A DNA stretch of 64,000 bases from the NCBI RefSeq assembly GCF_949628215.1, contig NW_027441211.1, forward strand, positions 89,064 to 153,063, read 5' to 3'. Source of the DNA: Phalacrocorax aristotelis (taxonomy: Eukaryota; Chordata; Aves; Suliformes; Phalacrocoracidae). Below, piece by piece: positions 12,253-22,479 of the stretch. Position numbers and translations under genes: made by a program. The notes under the pieces were generated by a model. It did no database searches. It was given only the letters and a program-made list of their open reading frames with translations, and was not told the DNA's origin. How positions within the stretch are numbered: the stretch's first letter is position 1; every line of letters begins with the position of its first letter.

Positions 12253-12675
12253 AGGCGGGCCGGACGTCCAGTGAGTGCATCGACCGGGAAGCCCAAAGCC
12301 AGGTGCCGCACTGAGGACGGAGCTGCTGGCCAGGGTTTCCAGAGGGGCTGTGCACCCTCGTGCCCTCCTGCAAAGGAGGGATGGAAGCAAGGGGCCTTGC
12401 TGTGCTGCCTGGAAACATGGCCAACTGATGTCGTCTTCTCCTCCTGCTTTCTTCTCCGCATCATGAGTCCCTGTTGCCTCCTGCTGTCCTGTGCCATGGG
12501 TTCATCCTGAAGCAAGCTGAGAGGGGCCCAGCTCACCACCCCCTGCCCGTGTGTGTGGGAGGAAGACGCGTGTCCCGTTGCTGTGAAGGGTTGCCTGACT
12601 GTCAGCTGCACCTGTAGCAGCCCGGACCGGGTCCCTTCCAGCACGCGCTGCTTTGTTTCACTCTTTAGACTAATC

Positions 12676-12681
12676 ATTAAA
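12676..12681 (+). other. Poly(A) signal ATTAAA, copy 5
   Basis: Same hexamer as in the other units; the last one before the array ends. Confidence 0.8.
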
Positions 12682-12745
12682 GTTTATGCTGCATTGTAGC
12701 TTGACGTCTCCTCGTGTTCCTTCCCTCGTGGGATGCCCAGCCAAG

Positions 12746-14514
12746 CGTTCCAGGGGAAATGGGATGCTCTACAAGACAAAGGCCTGTCCAAAGGGATGTG
12801 GTGGGCTCACATCTTTCTTGCGGGATTGGGAGGAGGGGATTCCCACTGACGTGACCTCCTGGAGTGGACTGTACTTCCCATGGGATATAGCCTTCCCAAC
12901 GTCACCCACATGCCTTTGTCCTAAACACCACACTTGTTGTGTCTCTAAAACAAAACCCCACGATGCTTTGCGTGGCTCAAGATGTCTGTGGTCTGTGAGA
13001 GATGCTCAGATAGTGGTATCCCTCCACTTCTGTGCCCAGACCATCTCTGCGTGATCCTCAGGCCCCTTTCTGAAGCAGTCAACACTGTTAGCAGAGCTGC
13101 ACAGTCACTGCTTGGGAGTTTGCATGACTTGTTGCCCATGACACGGAAATGAGGGCATCGAGCAAGTCCCTTGCCCACCAGGAGAAGGAAGGAAGGAAGG
13201 AAGGAAGGGAGGAAAGAGAGAATCCCTCCAGGATGCAGCCCTTGTGTCCTCCTGCCTCTCTGCCTTCAACTGCAAGACCACCAGCGTCAGGGAGCAAAGG
13301 AACCTTGCTCGTTTGTGATGCTGGCATGCAGTTGGTGTGGAAAACTGCACGGGGGGGTGGTGGTTGCTCCTGCCACAGGGGATGTAGGAGAGGACAAGCT
13401 GCCAGTGCCTTCCTCCCTGGTGCTCTAGTCCTCCACAGGTGATGTTTTGCTCCATGCCTCCCCAGTCCTGCTTCAGGTAGGGTGAGGGCCACCTCCCGTG
13501 TTCTCCCATACGCTGAGGAAACACTTCCAGTGCCCTTGCCCACAGCTAAAGCCCTGTCTTCCCCGAAAGACAGCTGCTGTCAGCAAACTCCCTGTGCCCT
13601 GCTGTGCAGGCAGGCCCCCAGGGAAAGCACTCTCCATCACCACGCATGAGCCGTGCTGGGCTGAGAGCAGAAGCGTGGTGGGGGGATAGGATCACACCAG
13701 GGAGGGAAGGCAGCATCTGCAGCACATGGTGAGAGAGCGCAGGGTGCGGCAGAGCACTGGAGCCTTTGGGCAGACCGTCGCCCTAGGCGCTGACCGTGGG
13801 AGGATCAAGGTCTGGTCGGAGACTCTACCTGTGGGTTTTCTGGGTCCGGGATGGGATTGAAAGGAGCCTTAGAAGAAAAGACAGATTTTGCACTTGTAGA
13901 ATTAATGCAAGCATCCTTTCTTGAAGGAACAAGTCCTTCCCAACACTGTTGAGATGGATGGAACTGGTGCCCTGTGTCCCAGGTGCGCGGGAGATTTCCT
14001 CTTTCCTCTTGCACATCACTGCCCTGACTGCAGTAACAACAGGCCCAACGGCCCTGATGAGCCTCACCTGGGCTCTCTCCCGCTTCCCTTTGACCCAGGG
14101 CTCTATTTAAGCTCTGTCCTGAGCCCTCAGGCTGTTCTTTGGCTTGGTGGCAGGAGCGTAAGCCTCCTGTTCTTTCGTGGCTCTGCTTATGCCTGACCGC
14201 GAGCCCCCTTGATGCAGACCTCAAACTGCCCACTGATTTCCCAGGCTCTCCTTGAACCTGTCTGGTCATTATGGTTCTGGTCAGCAATCAGTGGGCTCTG
14301 TTGACGCAGGTTGTGATCACTGGATGTGCTGCTGACCTGTGGGATGACTGCCCTGCTTGATGTCAGTCCTGCTTCTTCACCATGAACTTGATGGTTGAGC
14401 TGGACTCTGGGCTGCTCCCGTCTACTGCCTCTGGGTTTTCCTTGTTCAGGAGCTGTGCACTGCAGTAATTTTCTTTTTACTTTGGTGTTATTTTGCACAG
14501 AATTTTGTTATTCT
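12746..14514. other. Spacer between array and copy 6
   Basis: GC-rich unique sequence with no beta-keratin core and no recognised gene. It holds a GGAA microsatellite (13181-13220) and a TATTTAAG motif (14104-14111) that could be a relic promoter but has no recognisable exon 2 of its own downstream. Confidence 0.6.
13181..13220 (+). repeat. GGAA microsatellite
   Basis: Short purine-only run built from GGAA/GGAAG units. Confidence 0.85.
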
Positions 14515-14667
14515 GTAATATTGCCATTTGAAAGGAGGCTGTGTTTCTCAATTGGCGTGTCGCAAACAGCGAAATGAAAAGGCAGTGTTTGAGGGAACAT
14601 AAGCAGTGTGCCTGGTTCTACAGGTGTGCTGGTTTACATGTAGATAAGCTTGTTTGTGAAGACGTCA

Positions 14668-14778
14668 CATTTGCAGAGGTTTCTTGTGGTCCTGATGTGG
14701 TCTGGGCTGATATAAAAGTTTTTTTAATAGTAGGTTCCCTCATCCACTTCTCCTGCCTTCTCCGTATTGGTGAACAAG
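14668..14778 (+). promoter_or_regulatory. Diverged promoter and exon 1, copy 6
   Basis: From about 14515 the sequence is alignable to the array promoters but clearly diverged. The upstream box reads CATTTGCAGAGG, the TATA box is at 14711-14718, and exon 1 should end at 14778 (GAACAAG). The next two bases are GG, where all array copies have GT. Confidence 0.75.
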
Positions 14779-15134
14779 GGGAGCTGCAACTACCTTTGCC
14801 TCACTCTTCTCTTTCTGTTTTTTTCTTCTATTTCATTTGCTGTAACTGAGTTGTGAAGTTGGTTTAGCTTTAGTTGAGACCCTTGTTCTCAGATCCTGCT
14901 CTCATTGGCTCTCTTCTCCTTTTCTCCATAGTGGGGAGTTAGGTCATGGCCTTTTCTGTGTTTGCAGAGTCCCCTTCAGGACTGGGGCTCTACTGCTCTC
15001 TTTCTCCTGATGTGCCCTGTATCTTATCCCCAGAGCGTGCCTTTTCTCTTGCGGAGCACCCTGTCGGGCTGCACCTCACACGCTGACTGTGCTTTCCCTG
15101 CCCTCTCTCCCAGGTGCACCTCCGTCCCACGGCC

Positions 15135-15431
15135 ATGTCCTGCTACGATCTGTGCCGTCCCTGTGGGCCAACCCCGCTTGCCAACAGCTGCAACGAGCCC
15201 TGTGTCAGGCAGTGCCAGGACTCCCGGGTGGTGATCGAACCGTCTCCCGTGGTGGTGACCCTGCCCGGACCCATCCTCAGCTCCTTCCCCCAGAACACCG
15301 TTGTGGGATCCACCACCTCCGCTGCCGTTGGCAGCATCCTGAGCGCTGAGGGAGTGCCCATCTCCTCCGGGGGCTTTAACATCTCCGGCCTTGGTGGCCG
15401 CTACTACGGCAGAAGGTGCCTGCCCTGCTAA
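15135..15431 (+). CDS. Feather beta-keratin, copy 6 (altered donor, foreign 3' UTR)
   Basis: Intact 98-aa feather keratin frame with all eight cysteines. It differs from copies 1 and 4 at Q35E, A56V and E71A. From about 15031 (late intron) to 15559 (early 3' UTR) it is almost identical to the array. Outside that block the promoter and exon 1 are diverged, the 5' intron is largely unalignable, and the distal 3' UTR is AT-rich and unrelated. The acceptor at 15111-15113 is intact, but the donor at 14779-14780 is GG, so the usual 335-base intron could not be removed by a normal GT-AG splice. The gene may use a cryptic donor, keep a long 5' leader, or be silent. The open frame argues against an old pseudogene, unless recent conversion repaired it. 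Confidence 0.9.
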   Translation: MSCYDLCRPCGPTPLANSCNEPCVRQCQDSRVVIEPSPVVVTLPGPILSSFPQNTVVGSTTSAAVGSILSAEGVPISSGGFNISGLGGRYYGRRCLPC

Positions 15432-15829
15432 AGGCGGGCCGGACGTCCAGTGAGTGCATCGACCGGGAAGCCCAAAGCCAGGTGCCGCACTGAGGACGGA
15501 GCTGCTGGCCAGGGTTTCCAGAGGGGCTGAGCACCCTCGTGCCCTCCTGCAAAGGAGGGCGGGCTGTACTGTTCTGTTCTGTCACATGGACAACATAGGT
15601 CTTATTCTTGGAATTCCTGCTTTCAGTGGCATTTCTTGCATCTGTCATTTTCAATTTCAAATTGACTTTGTATAATGTTGTACTTTAAAGTTATATCAGT
15701 GGAGTGGTTTTATTTGGCAATTAAGGAAAAATGGAATCTTGCTTGCTCTTTTCAGTTGGAATGTGTTAAAGGGCTTTTCTTAATTATATATTGCTTTTGT
15801 TTTGCAGAACGCTACTTTAGTTTGTAATC

Positions 15830-15835
15830 ATTAAA
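15830..15835 (+). other. Poly(A) signal ATTAAA, copy 6
   Basis: ATTAAA followed by TGACGTTGCATC, like the keratin 3' ends downstream (TATGCTGCATCA) but not the array 3' end in the wider context. Confidence 0.65.
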
Positions 15836-15860
15836 CTGACGTTGCATCTGAATTTGAGTT

Positions 15861-18800
15861 TCATTGTGGTTTTCCTCTCCTGTTTTCACTTCCTTAAGGA
15901 GAAATGTGTCATTATATTAAAAAAAATCTATGTAGAGTACTTTCTCAGTTCAAAATGTGGATTGAACAGGTACAACTTATCAACCTAATAAAAACAATTT
16001 CATTGTTGTTTGCACTCTTGAGAAGCATTGAACAGGTTTACATGGATATTTCTCATGTTAGTTTTTTCCAAAATTCTTTTTTACTTCTATTTGTCAAAGT
16101 ATAATTGTGATATTTCTGTTTGGAGCTTTCTGATCTCATCACTTATTTGGGATCTTTGAAACTGAGAATTTAATCATGCATAATAAGATGTTTTTGAAGC
16201 AAGTTTGGGTCTCTGCTTTTGGTTAAGTTGAATACTAGTAGACTCTGTAACTTTAACCATGACATCCTATGAGTGATCTTGACTCAAGGCTTCGAAGTTA
16301 AGTTGTGTTCAAATCTTGTCATAGTAAGAAGACTCTACATATGATTGTATGATTAATAAGTTTTGATGATGGTCTTTGACAAAATCCAGTAAATCTTATT
16401 CCTTAGCTAATCCACACAAGAACGCTCATAATATAGAAGGAAAATTACCTGAGTGAAGAACGAGACAAATGGCCATAGGTGTTGCCCTTAAGAGGAGTTT
16501 GGGTTTAATCCTCTTACTCACCATCTAGGAATTTTCTCAAAGATACTAAAACTCAGCACACTGTGTGCAACCAAGACATCAAAAAATAAGAAAGAATACC
16601 CTTGTCTGTGGGTATGTAAGCTCTGAGAGATTTATCTTAGTTTTTAACTGTACTGACCCCTTTGCTCTCCCCCTGGAGCTATGTGGGCTCCAGCAAGACA
16701 CAGCACAAGAAAGCAATGAGAGTTGTGTGATTTCTGAACACTTTATACCTCATGCAGTGTTTTCTCTTCTAGAGCCCACTGAAATCTATTCGAAAATGAA
16801 ACTGCCATAGTGCTGAGATAGAAATAGTGGAGGAACCAGACGTGTTCAGGTTCAGTGCTGGAACCAGTCCAAATGCCCACACAGTAAGGGAAAAGCTGTA
16901 GGTTTATTTTTTCCAAAAGTTTTAAATTTATGTTCTAAGTGTTCTTTACTTAAGATTTACTTACTTGGAAAGTTACCAAATTGGGAAAAAACCAGTTAGG
17001 ATATGTCCCCTTTTAGACTGTGTCTTGAGGGAGCAAAAGAAAAGTATGAAAGATGGTAAATCAATAGGTACTAGACTGAGTGGATTCTCTGCTTAAAAGT
17101 TGGTTTCCGTAAGTGTCTTCTCTCAACAAACAATTGAAGGGGCTGGAATGCATACACAGCATAGGGTGCCCTGTTGACAGAACTAGTATGCCAGAAGTAA
17201 CTTGTTATTCACTGAGATCTGTGAGGAATCACTGATTGCACTCTGATGTACATCAAAGAATGGCTTCGCTCTTGCTGGCAGGAAGGCGTCTTTCTATGAT
17301 GCAAATGGACATGTAGCATAAAGAGTTCAGAAATTAATTTCAGGAGAATTAGATGTCTGGCTAAGTGGCCTGTGTCCAACAACAGCATGTCCTGAAAGGT
17401 ACATTTGTGGTGCTGCTTGTGAATGAAAAATCTTGGAGAACTATGCTCTGTCATAAGCCCTTAAGTCTACGCTTTGTGATTTAGAAGAAAAAAGAAAGCA
17501 GTGTCCTGGAACCAGTTGTCTTTAGACAGCATGGCATTGTGGAGTGTTTGTGCAGGGTGTTGAATCCTTTATTAAATGTGTCATTAGAGAGACAGTCCCT
17601 GAAGAATGAGAATATAAATTTGAAAGCCATGTCCCCCTTGTTTGGTAAGATTGGAGAAATGGGTACAATAACTATGCATATGAAAGCTTACAAATTTATG
17701 AGACTATCGAGGCATCCTTTCCTGCATGACTTAGTTCCCACATATATTTTTGCAGGTGGAACCTTGATAATGAAATAATTTTGCTTCATTTTCCAGTCCA
17801 TGTTCATCTTGGCATTGCAGGAGGAACATACTCTACCCATTAAAAATTCTTTCATCTTCCCAATTTATAGGTACTTTAAATTTCTGGTACTTTCATACCG
17901 ACTCTATCAATGTCAATATGAAACTACTCCAAGCCCAGTCGAATAAAGACTTTTTTTAAGCTCCTCAGCAATTTGTTAGCTTATGGGTGTCTCAGGAGCA
18001 CAATCTAAGATCATGTTCAAGACATTTACTAAAGCTTTTTGCGTGCAATTCCCTGCCTGATCCACTTAAGAACAACTGCCAGTTAACTTCTTCACCATCT
18101 TTAAAAAAGTCTCTGAGGAGATCCAAGGAGAGCTTCAAGCCTCTTGGATGAGTTCTTTGAGCCAGTTGGACCAATCGGGGGCTGATCCATGGTCAGGAGA
18201 CAGTTCAGAAGTCTTTCTGAAAATACTAGAGTGTTCTGTGATGAGTTTGTTTATAAAATAAGAGGCATTATACCAAATAGCTCCTCTTGTATTAAAAGAA
18301 GGAAGCAGACTGGAAGTGTTGCAAACTTCTGTGGATATTGTTACAAGTTTTTCAGGAAAATTAATTCTCCAGGTTGCTAGTAAGCACCTGATGTTACAGA
18401 AGAATTTGTATTTCAAAAATGTATGTGTTCACATGTTTATGTGCTGGTAGCATTGTTTAGGTCTGGAAAGTAAGGGAAATATTTAAGAGCATAAGTGGGT
18501 CACTTTAGATAATGTTCTTGAAATATGAAAAGCAGTTTAAAAATTTGTAAAAGGTTTATCTTTTTTCTTTGAAGAATAGTTCAGGATTAGTTTTCACAGA
18601 GTCTGTTAAAATACAAAATTTAACTTTTATACCTTTACTTTGTAAAGGTAGAAACCTATGTGTTGGCTTATAGATGGTAAAGAATGATCTTGATTCAGAG
18701 GTTTTAAAGACATCCCACTGGGCAGAGGTTGAGAGTGTTAAAACCTCATCATATATCATGAATAGTTTGATAACTTAATTCTGTGAATATGCACACTATT

Positions 18801-19849
18801 AATGAAAATTAAGAAGGATTTTGAAGTCCTTCTTTAGGAACATAAAAGCAAGAACTTTTATTTTCCAGATGTCTATGAATCCTCATGTACAATATTCAAT
18901 AACTCCGATGAGAGGTTCAAACCCTGCAGCTTGTACAGGAGAGATTGCAAAGTAAAGTTAAAAAACATATTAAAATTATATATATATTCAACTTAGGCAA
19001 TGAACTTCCACCAGTCCAGAGTGTAATCACTGTTGTACTGCTGTCTGTAGTAAGGGAAAAAATTCAGTGGCAAACAGATCCTTTTGTGGTTTTTTCCCCG
19101 CAATGACTCCACAGTTAAGCTTGTGCAAGGATAATACCTCAAACTATTTAAAAATTCATATGTGTCCTCAAGCTGACTCGTGAAGAGCTATTCATATTTG
19201 TGGTCTGAGATGGTACAGAGGGGAGTTATAGGTTCCCTTCATAAAAGAACTGATAGATCAGGTTTAAATGTGCCTGTGCGCTAGCAGCCGTACCTCAGAC
19301 TGTGTTACCAAAGTGTAATAGGGTGATACTATCCAAATTTGATATAATATAATAGTAATTTTCTCTAAATCTCAAACAGGGCTCTGATTTTTCCTCATTG
19401 GATTCAGTGGGATTTCAGGTGTGCTTATGCTTGTGCTCTTTTGCAAGGCCTTCACAAAACACAGAGGTTCAGCCTAGATTGTTCTTATTCTTGGCTGGAG
19501 TCAGAGCTTTGTAAACATTAGTGGAGACCAGAATTTATTAAGGATTTACACTCATATTCTTAATAAAAGAACACCTTTGAATGATGAATTATGTATTGTA
19601 TAAACACCTCGTAATGTTTTTCCTTATGACCAAAGTGAAACATACACTGGAGCCTAAATTTAGTTGTGACTGAAAGGTGGCAATGGAATAAATGTGGTCC
19701 ATAATACCAGAAGATGAGAGAAACTTGTACGACGGAATATGTATGTCGGAAGATACGGAAATGAAAACAAAGTAATGAACAGTAAGGAAAAGATATTTAA
19801 TCAGTTGGAAGCATTTTGCATTCAAGACCTACTCGTTCGTAAATAATTT
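15861..19849. other. AT-rich intergenic DNA
   Basis: About 4 kb of AT-rich sequence with no beta-keratin core and only short chance frames. Near 18785-18850 there is a block (GAAGTCCTTCTTTAGGAAC and flanks) resembling blocks upstream of the other feather-like genes (near 24300, 30500 and 37700). Confidence 0.55.
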
Positions 19850-19963
19850 CATGCACAAAGGATGTCTGTGGTCCTCAGGCCATCCGAGATGCAGTATAAA
19901 AACTCACTCAACTCAGGGTCCTTCCTACCACTTCTCTTACCTTTTTCCCCTTTTGTGAACAAG
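19850..19963 (+). promoter_or_regulatory. Promoter and exon 1 of feather-like gene A
   Basis: Box CATGCACAAAGGATGTC (19850-19866), TATA box 19895-19901, exon 1 from about 19925 to 19963 (GTGAACAAG), donor GTTAGT at 19964. The intron would run to 21681 (CTGTATTTCAG), 1718 bases, the longest in the window. Confidence 0.75.
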
Positions 19964-20227
19964 GTTAGTTCAAATCTCCTCTTCTATTTGCTGAATTCTT
20001 GCTTTCATAACGATTTGGTTGCTGTTCTTTTTTTTCTCCACAGCATTCTGCTGGTTGCTGGATTGGTTGGGGGAAGACTTTTTCTCTTTAAAAAATTTGG
20101 GGGTTTTGCTGTTAGAATTGCAGGTATTTCTGGAGTCCCGACTTGACTATACAGATCCTTGAAATGGTGATAAGGATTCATTCAAATGTGGGTTTTTTCA
20201 AACGTGCTATGTGACTCAGCAAATCCC

Positions 20228-20268
20228 AATAATAGTAATAATAGTAGTAGTAGTAGCAGTAATAATAG
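20228..20268 (+). repeat. AAT/TAG trinucleotide microsatellite
   Basis: Short run of AAT and TAG triplets inside the intron of feather-like gene A. Confidence 0.75.
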
Positions 20269-20300
20269 ATTAACAAACTGAATGGATAGAATACCTGTGC

Positions 20301-20367
20301 AAGGGGGTTAGAACTAGATGACTATTAAAGGTCCCCTCCAAAGCAAACGATTCTATGATTCTATGAT
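20301..20367 (+). mobile_element. CR1 LINE 3'-end fragment
   Basis: It matches the remembered CR1 3' end (GGTTAGAACTAGATGA, AAAGGTCCC) and ends in the diagnostic ATTCTATG repeats. It is a truncated fragment inside the intron of gene A. Confidence 0.85.
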
Positions 20368-21702
20368 TACAGAGATCTATGTGCTCAGTCATCTTTCAAG
20401 TAGCAATGTGCATTTTATATCTTTAAAGGTCTTACCCATCATCTGTAATGCCTGAAATTTCAGCTGGGTTGATATGAAAGCAACAGTGTTTGTAAGGGAT
20501 GTGAATGTATTAACCTTCAGAAATGTCATCCAGAAAAATCCTTTTCTTTGCTGTTCATTCCATGGGAGGTTTCTTCAGTGTTCCCATTTTGATTATGATG
20601 AATCTATTACTGGGAACAGTGCAAAACAAGAGGGTAAAATGAACCAGATACTAAAAGAAACAGCTGGAGACCAAGGAAACTAGGAAGGTTTAAAGCAGAG
20701 GTTTGTGGGTTTTAAAAATCAGTTATGTTGAAACACAAGATTTTGAGCTCTAAATACCACTTCTTAAATGAAGACAAAATGAAAATGCATACTGAGAAGG
20801 AATAGTTACACTGAGTTCAGCGAGGGATATTGGCTCTAATCACGTATCCTCAACCCTCTTCTGCTAGAGTAATCAACATGGGCTTCAATATGATAGATAT
20901 CATCAAAAAGTTCTGCACGGTTTCATATAGTGTCAAGTTTTGAAATTAAGTTATAGGGTGCAATGACATCTCCTGCAAGTCTAGAGAAATAGTTTCAGGG
21001 ACTGTGAGGACAAGGAGAAAGAATAGTAAAAATAGAGGAACTGAGCACCCAACAAACTGAGATGGGCATAGGAAACAGCAAACTTGGTGTTTATTGGTGT
21101 GTGTTGGAATCACACAGGGAGCATGTGAGGAATTCCTGGCTTTCTCATGGATGGCATGTCTGTGGACTAGTTGTCTGGGAAAGATTTCCAAAGACCTCAG
21201 CTTCAAGTATGCTTAACTATATTGAAAATTGTACCTCTTTGTAGGTGAATTTAGGACACGGAAAATAATTCTTCATTTCATTTTCCAGCTGTCTATTGAA
21301 CTCTATCCATAAGTACATTTGTGGCTAGGTATTACTCATAATTACTACGTCTACAATGCTCTGAATACCTGGGACTGGATCTCAGTAGTGTCTTTCCAGA
21401 CATACAGCCAATCAAAATACTAAAATTAAAGTAATTACACAGGTATGTGCCCTTTTGTTCTGCTGCCAGCTATTCCGCTGGATCACCAAAACTGCAAGAG
21501 GATTATTTCAACCTCCCTCTTCTTGTACTATATTTAAGAATTCTGTTTCCTTCTCAACTCACCCCCCACTCAATTCCTAAACCGATCCCTGGAAAGCTCC
21601 TGTTGTCCTGATACCTGAGCTGAGTAAATGTAAGTGCAATATGACTCCTACATTGCATTCACTTCTGGTCCTGTATTTCAGATTTACTTCCATCCTACAG
21701 AC

Positions 21703-22053
21703 ATGTCCTGCTATGAGAGGTGTCCTTCCACCTCCTGTGGCCCAACCCCACTGGCAAATAGCTGCAACGAGACCTGCGTCAGGCAGTGCCAGGACTCAAC
21801 AGTGGTGATCCAGCCCTCTCCCGTGGTGGTGACCCTGCCCGGACCCATCCTCAGCTCCTTCCCCCAGAACACCACTGTGGGATCCTCAGCATCCGCGGCT
21901 GTTGGGAGTGTGCTCAGCGCAGAGGGAGTGCCCATCTCCTCCGGGGGCTCCTCGGGATTTGGGAGCTTTGGCTACCCAGGCCTGGGCAGTGGGTACAGCC
22001 GGCCCTACCGTCGCTACAACACCTACCGCAGTGGCTTCTATGGGCCGTGCTAA
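21703..22053 (+). CDS. Feather-keratin-like gene A (116 aa)
   Basis: Complete beta-keratin in exon 2, starting at the ATG 21 bases after the acceptor. The frame is open for 23 codons upstream, including an ATG, but most of that is intron. Cysteines stand at 3, 7, 12, 21, 25, 29 and 116; the core (about 26-59) contains [10 protein letters not shown]. The tail is longer than in classical feather keratins: a Gly/Ser/Phe stretch ([14 protein letters not shown]), an Arg/Tyr patch ([10 protein letters not shown]) and terminal GPC. Residues 5-6 are ER where paralogues have DL, and residue 24 is Thr where they have Pro. Function is filament-forming structural protein; the tissue is unknown. Confidence 0.95.
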   Translation: MSCYERCPSTSCGPTPLANSCNETCVRQCQDSTVVIQPSPVVVTLPGPILSSFPQNTTVGSSASAAVGSVLSAEGVPISSGGSSGFGSFGYPGLGSGYSRPYRRYNTYRSGFYGPC

Positions 22054-22451
22054 AGCATGAGGAGCAGTAGGAAGAAACGACCAGGAACGCTGAAGCACGA
22101 CCCAACTCAGGACTGAGCTCATGGCCATGGTTTTCAGATGTGATGTTAGATACTGACAGCTCCACCTGAAGTTAATGGAGTTGTGGGAGTTAGTCATTCC
22201 CTAAATGAGGCCCCTACGCTTGTTGTACTACTTTATATTTCTAATCAAGTATGTAGTTCTGCTGTGCATGACTGTATTTGATAGTGCCTGGTGTAAAACT
22301 TATAATTTAGACAGTAGATGGGACTTGATGTTCAAGGTGCAATGCTACACTGAAAGGAGCTCTGTTTGTGGAATACATCGCCACGAGATGTGTCGTTCTT
22401 CCCATATTGAAACCTGTTGCTTTGCTGTATTTTAATCCACTCTTTAGTATG

Positions 22452-22457
22452 AATAAA
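22452..22457 (+). other. Poly(A) signal AATAAA, gene A
   Basis: AATAAA about 400 bases after the stop, followed by GTTATGC and T-rich sequence. Confidence 0.8.
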
Positions 22458-22479
22458 GTTATGCTTTTATTGTATCTCC

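Larger units (their letters stand above)
1..12745 (+). repeat. Tandem array of 2998-bp feather keratin units
   Basis: Corresponding landmarks recur exactly every 2998 bases: stop codons end at 260, 3258, 6256, 9254 and 12252, and TATA boxes start at 2542, 5540, 8538 and 11536. Only isolated substitutions separate the units and no indel was seen; units 2 and 3 look identical on reading. The match ends at 12745, where the sequence after GCCCAGCCAAG stops resembling the spacer. Each spacer (about 1.8 kb between poly(A) signal and next promoter) is GC-rich and holds long open frames on both strands, which recur only because the whole unit is copied. No second gene was recognised in the spacer. 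Confidence 0.97.

Noticed and set aside
205-12677. Long open frames on both strands in each array unit (for example 248, 244, 234, 163 and 160 codons)
   Set aside because: They recur only because the 3-kb unit is copied. They are in GC-rich DNA where stops are rare, overlap promoter or antisense of the keratin gene, and have no recognised domain or exon signals.
14100-14175. TATTTAAG at 14104 as promoter of feather copy 6
   Set aside because: The better match to the family promoter is at 14711, with the upstream box and exon 1 in the right places.
21634-21702. Upstream in-frame ATG for feather-like gene A
   Set aside because: It lies before the acceptor at 21681, that is in the intron; the same applies to the upstream starts of genes B, C and the scale and claw genes.
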